DNA of 64,000 bases from Piscinibacter gummiphilus (GTDB lineage Bacteria > Pseudomonadota > Gammaproteobacteria > Burkholderiales > Burkholderiaceae_C), in the NCBI RefSeq assembly GCF_002116905.1, contig NZ_CP015118.1, forward strand, positions 248,001 through 312,000. The letters are read 5' to 3'. The notes under the pieces are model-generated. The model ran no database searches and was not told the DNA's origin. It worked only from the letters and a program-made list of their open reading frames with translations. Positions 62,332 to 64,000 of the stretch are shown piece by piece. The number at the start of each line of letters is the position of its first letter. The stretch's first letter is position 1. A program made the position numbers and the translations under genes.

Positions 62332-63001
62332 GCGGATCCTGATCGTCGAGGACGAGGACAAGATCGCCGACATCCTGCGCGACTACCTGCTGCAGCACGG
62401 CTTCGAGGTGTCCCGCCTCACGCGCGGCGACGAGGTGGAGGCGTGGATGCGCGACCACGGCGCCGACCTCGTGCTGCTCGACCTGATGCTGCCGGGCAAG
62501 AACGGCCTCGACGTCTGCAAGGCGCTGCGCCAGCAGACGCAGGCCGCGATCGTGATGGTGACCGCGCGCGTCGAGGAGATCGACCGCCTGCTCGGCCTCG
62601 AGCTCGGCGCCGACGACTACATCTGCAAGCCGTTCAGCCCGCGCGAAGTGGTCGCGCGCGTCAAGGCGGTGCTGCGCCGCACCCATGGCGGTGCATCGGC
62701 CGAACACGACCTGGTGCTCGACGATGCCGGCTGGCGCGCCACGCTCGGCGGCCGCGACCTCGGCCTCACCGCGGTCGAGTACCAGCTGCTGAAGGTGCTC
62801 GCGGCCCAGCCGGGCCGCATCTTCTCGCGCGAACAGCTGATGGATGCGATGTACCGGGACACGCGCGTGGTGTCCGATCGCACCGTCGACAGCCACGTGA
62901 AGAAGCTGCGCAAGAAGGTCGCGGACGTGTCTCCGCACCGCGAGATCATCCACTCGGTGTACGGCGTGGGCTACAAATTCGAGTGGGGTGCGGGCGCGTG
63001 A
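62324..63001 (+). CDS. OmpR-family response regulator, BaeR-like
   Basis: This is the cognate regulator of the upstream kinase. I start it at the ATG at 62324 because GGAGGTG lies just before it and MAERILIVEDED is the usual beginning; an ATG at 62309 is also possible. The 225-residue product has the receiver Asp53 in LLDLMLP, the Lys in YICKPFS and a winged-helix domain ending HSVYGVGYKFEW. It likely binds the tandem repeat at 60737-60756. Confidence 0.94.
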   Translation: MAERILIVEDEDKIADILRDYLLQHGFEVSRLTRGDEVEAWMRDHGADLVLLDLMLPGKNGLDVCKALRQQTQAAIVMVTARVEEIDRLLGLELGADDYICKPFSPREVVARVKAVLRRTHGGASAEHDLVLDDAGWRATLGGRDLGLTAVEYQLLKVLAAQPGRIFSREQLMDAMYRDTRVVSDRTVDSHVKKLRKKVADVSPHREIIHSVYGVGYKFEWGAGA

Positions 63002-63213
63002 TGGCGCACGAGTGCAGCAGACATTGACGCAGCGGGGCGACAAATCGGCTTCCCACGGGGGAAGAATGCGCGTTTTACCTATGAAAACTGCTTCTCAATG
63101 CAGCACTCTCGCAGTAGTATTCGCTCCGCACGTGGTCATGGAGAACAGGGGGCTCATGCGGCCTTCACCCAACCCGGGCACATCAACCAACCATTTGATG
63201 GAGAAAATTCAAC

Positions 63214-63627
63214 ATGGCAACTGCGAAACCCCCCGCCAAGAAGGCGGCTCCTGCGAAGAAGGTAGCGGCTAAGAAAGCCGCGCCGGCCGCCAAGAAGGCA
63301 GCCCCCGCGAAGAAGGCCGCTCCGGCCAAGAAGGCAGCTCCGGCGAAGAAGGCCGCTGCAAAGGCTCCCGCGAAGAAGCGCACGCCGAACGCCGCGTTCA
63401 TGAAGGCCATGACCCCCAGCCCGCAACTGGCCGCCGTGATCGGCGCCACCCCGGTGCCCCGCACCGAGGTCACGAAGAAGGTCTGGGAGTACATCAAGGC
63501 CAACAACCTTCAAGACTCCGCGAAGCGCACCATGATCAACGCCGACGCCAAGCTGAAGGAAATCTTCAAGAAGGCGCAAGTCTCGATGTTCGAGATGACG
63601 AAGCTGATCAACGGTCACCTGAAGTGA
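63214..63627 (+). CDS. Histone-H1-like tail fused to a SWIB/MDM2 domain
   Basis: The 137-residue product has two parts. Residues 5-57 are Lys/Ala/Pro repeats of the KKAAPAK type, similar to bacterial histone-H1-like proteins, and should bind DNA. Residues about 65-136 form a SWIB domain (PSPQLAAVIGATPVPRTEV, KKVWEYIKANNLQD, DAKLKEIF), a fold best known from eukaryotic chromatin remodelers and Chlamydia. It is a single gene with its own terminator. A nucleoid role is inferred. It is basic and has no signal peptide. Confidence 0.93.
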   Translation: MATAKPPAKKAAPAKKVAAKKAAPAAKKAAPAKKAAPAKKAAPAKKAAAKAPAKKRTPNAAFMKAMTPSPQLAAVIGATPVPRTEVTKKVWEYIKANNLQDSAKRTMINADAKLKEIFKKAQVSMFEMTKLINGHLK

Positions 63628-63656
63628 TCTCTCGAACCCCGCCAGGGGTTCGTTGC

Positions 63657-63690
63657 AAAGGCCGGTGTCCGCGAGGATCCCGGCCTTTTT
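63657..63690 (+). terminator. Intrinsic terminator after the SWIB gene
   Basis: AAAGGCCGG and CCGGCCTTT pair around a 14-base loop and are followed by five T. It is 30 bases after the stop codon. Confidence 0.85.
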
Positions 63691-63720
63691 ACTTGTGCAT
63701 CCGCTCGCGCACCGGGAGGG

Positions 63721-64000
63721 TCAGCCGAGGATCTCGGCGAGCCCGCTGAGCACGTTGGGCACATGCACGGGCTTGGTCCAGTAGGCGTTGTAGCCCGCCG
63801 CCAGCGCCGCGTCGATCTGCGGCTGCATGGCATCGGCGGACAGCGCGATGCAGTGCAGGTCGCCCGTGGCCGGCGCCTCGCGCACGCGGCGGATCAGCTC
63901 CAGCCCGTTCATGTCGGGCAGGTTCATGTCGATCAGCACGAGGTCCGGGCGCGCGTTCGACAGGTGCGCGAGGCCCGTGGCGCCGTCACCGGCCACGTGC
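63721..64000 (-). CDS. Receiver domain of a response regulator or hybrid kinase (N-terminal part outside window)
   Basis: Only the last 93 codons are in the window. They encode most of a CheY-like receiver: the phospho-Asp in LVLIDMNLPDMNGLELI, the Ser/Thr-position region CIALSADAM and the Lys in YWTKPVHV, ending at LAEILG. The protein stops right after the receiver, which is typical of hybrid sensor kinases or single-domain regulators. An apparent start near 63996 is an internal GTG and should not be used. Confidence 0.85.
   Translation of the reverse strand, partial: HVAGDGATGLAHLSNARPDLVLIDMNLPDMNGLELIRRVREAPATGDLHCIALSADAMQPQIDAALAAGYNAYWTKPVHVPNVLSGLAEILG

Overview
The window is GC-rich, densely coding chromosomal DNA that I place in the Burkholderiales (Betaproteobacteria), probably the Comamonadaceae/Sphaerotilaceae side. 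The reasons are the gatCA | mreBCD-mrdA-rodA junction, the recA-recX-sucCD-terC-pilin-moaC order and protein-level resemblance. There are no rRNA or tRNA genes, insertion sequences, prophage or CRISPR arrays that I can see. About 52 protein genes are called; gatA and the last response regulator run off the window edges.

Layout. 1-980: gatA (partial) and gatC. 1249-7268: the rod-shape operon mreB-mreC-mreD-mrdA-rodA. 7269-10624 (minus): a TctDE-like two-component system followed by a patatin phospholipase. 10787-12570: recA (LexA box upstream) and recX. 13061-15140: sucCD. 15313-18987: a TerC membrane protein, then a Ser/Thr kinase, PP2C phosphatase and FHA protein that look like one phospho-signalling module. 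19247-25705: a class II cAMP phosphodiesterase-like protein, then a type IV pilin island with two pilins, a TfpX-type accessory protein and two PglL-like O-oligosaccharyltransferases. 25709-37447: moaC, an M48 protease, a giant alpha-2-macroglobulin coupled to PBP1C, an AlaC-like aminotransferase and a small holin-like membrane protein.

37570-55264 is an iron-acquisition island. It holds tonB-exbB-exbD-hemP-DUF2325-DUF4198, then a TonB receptor, a PepSY membrane protein and a second receptor. A separate operon with a Fur box follows: PepSY, DUF2271, DUF4198, ApbE and a membrane-anchored flavodoxin reductase. On the minus strand a Fiu-like receptor and a PiuC dioxygenase close the island. The DUF2271 protein carries a DGLSGAT motif typical of ApbE-flavinylated proteins, so the operon reads as an iron-repressed transmembrane electron-transfer system. 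This is the best candidate here for an incompletely described system.

55520-63001: a MacA-MacB-outer-membrane-factor efflux operon, divergent from a BaeSR-like two-component system. 63214-64000: a histone-H1-like/SWIB fusion protein and the C-terminal receiver domain of a regulator.

Other points worth attention are a ten-G tract in the first PglL gene (loss of one G would fuse it in frame to tfpX), a sigma-54 promoter before the first pilin, Fur boxes at three iron promoters, and three copies of a REP-like palindrome.
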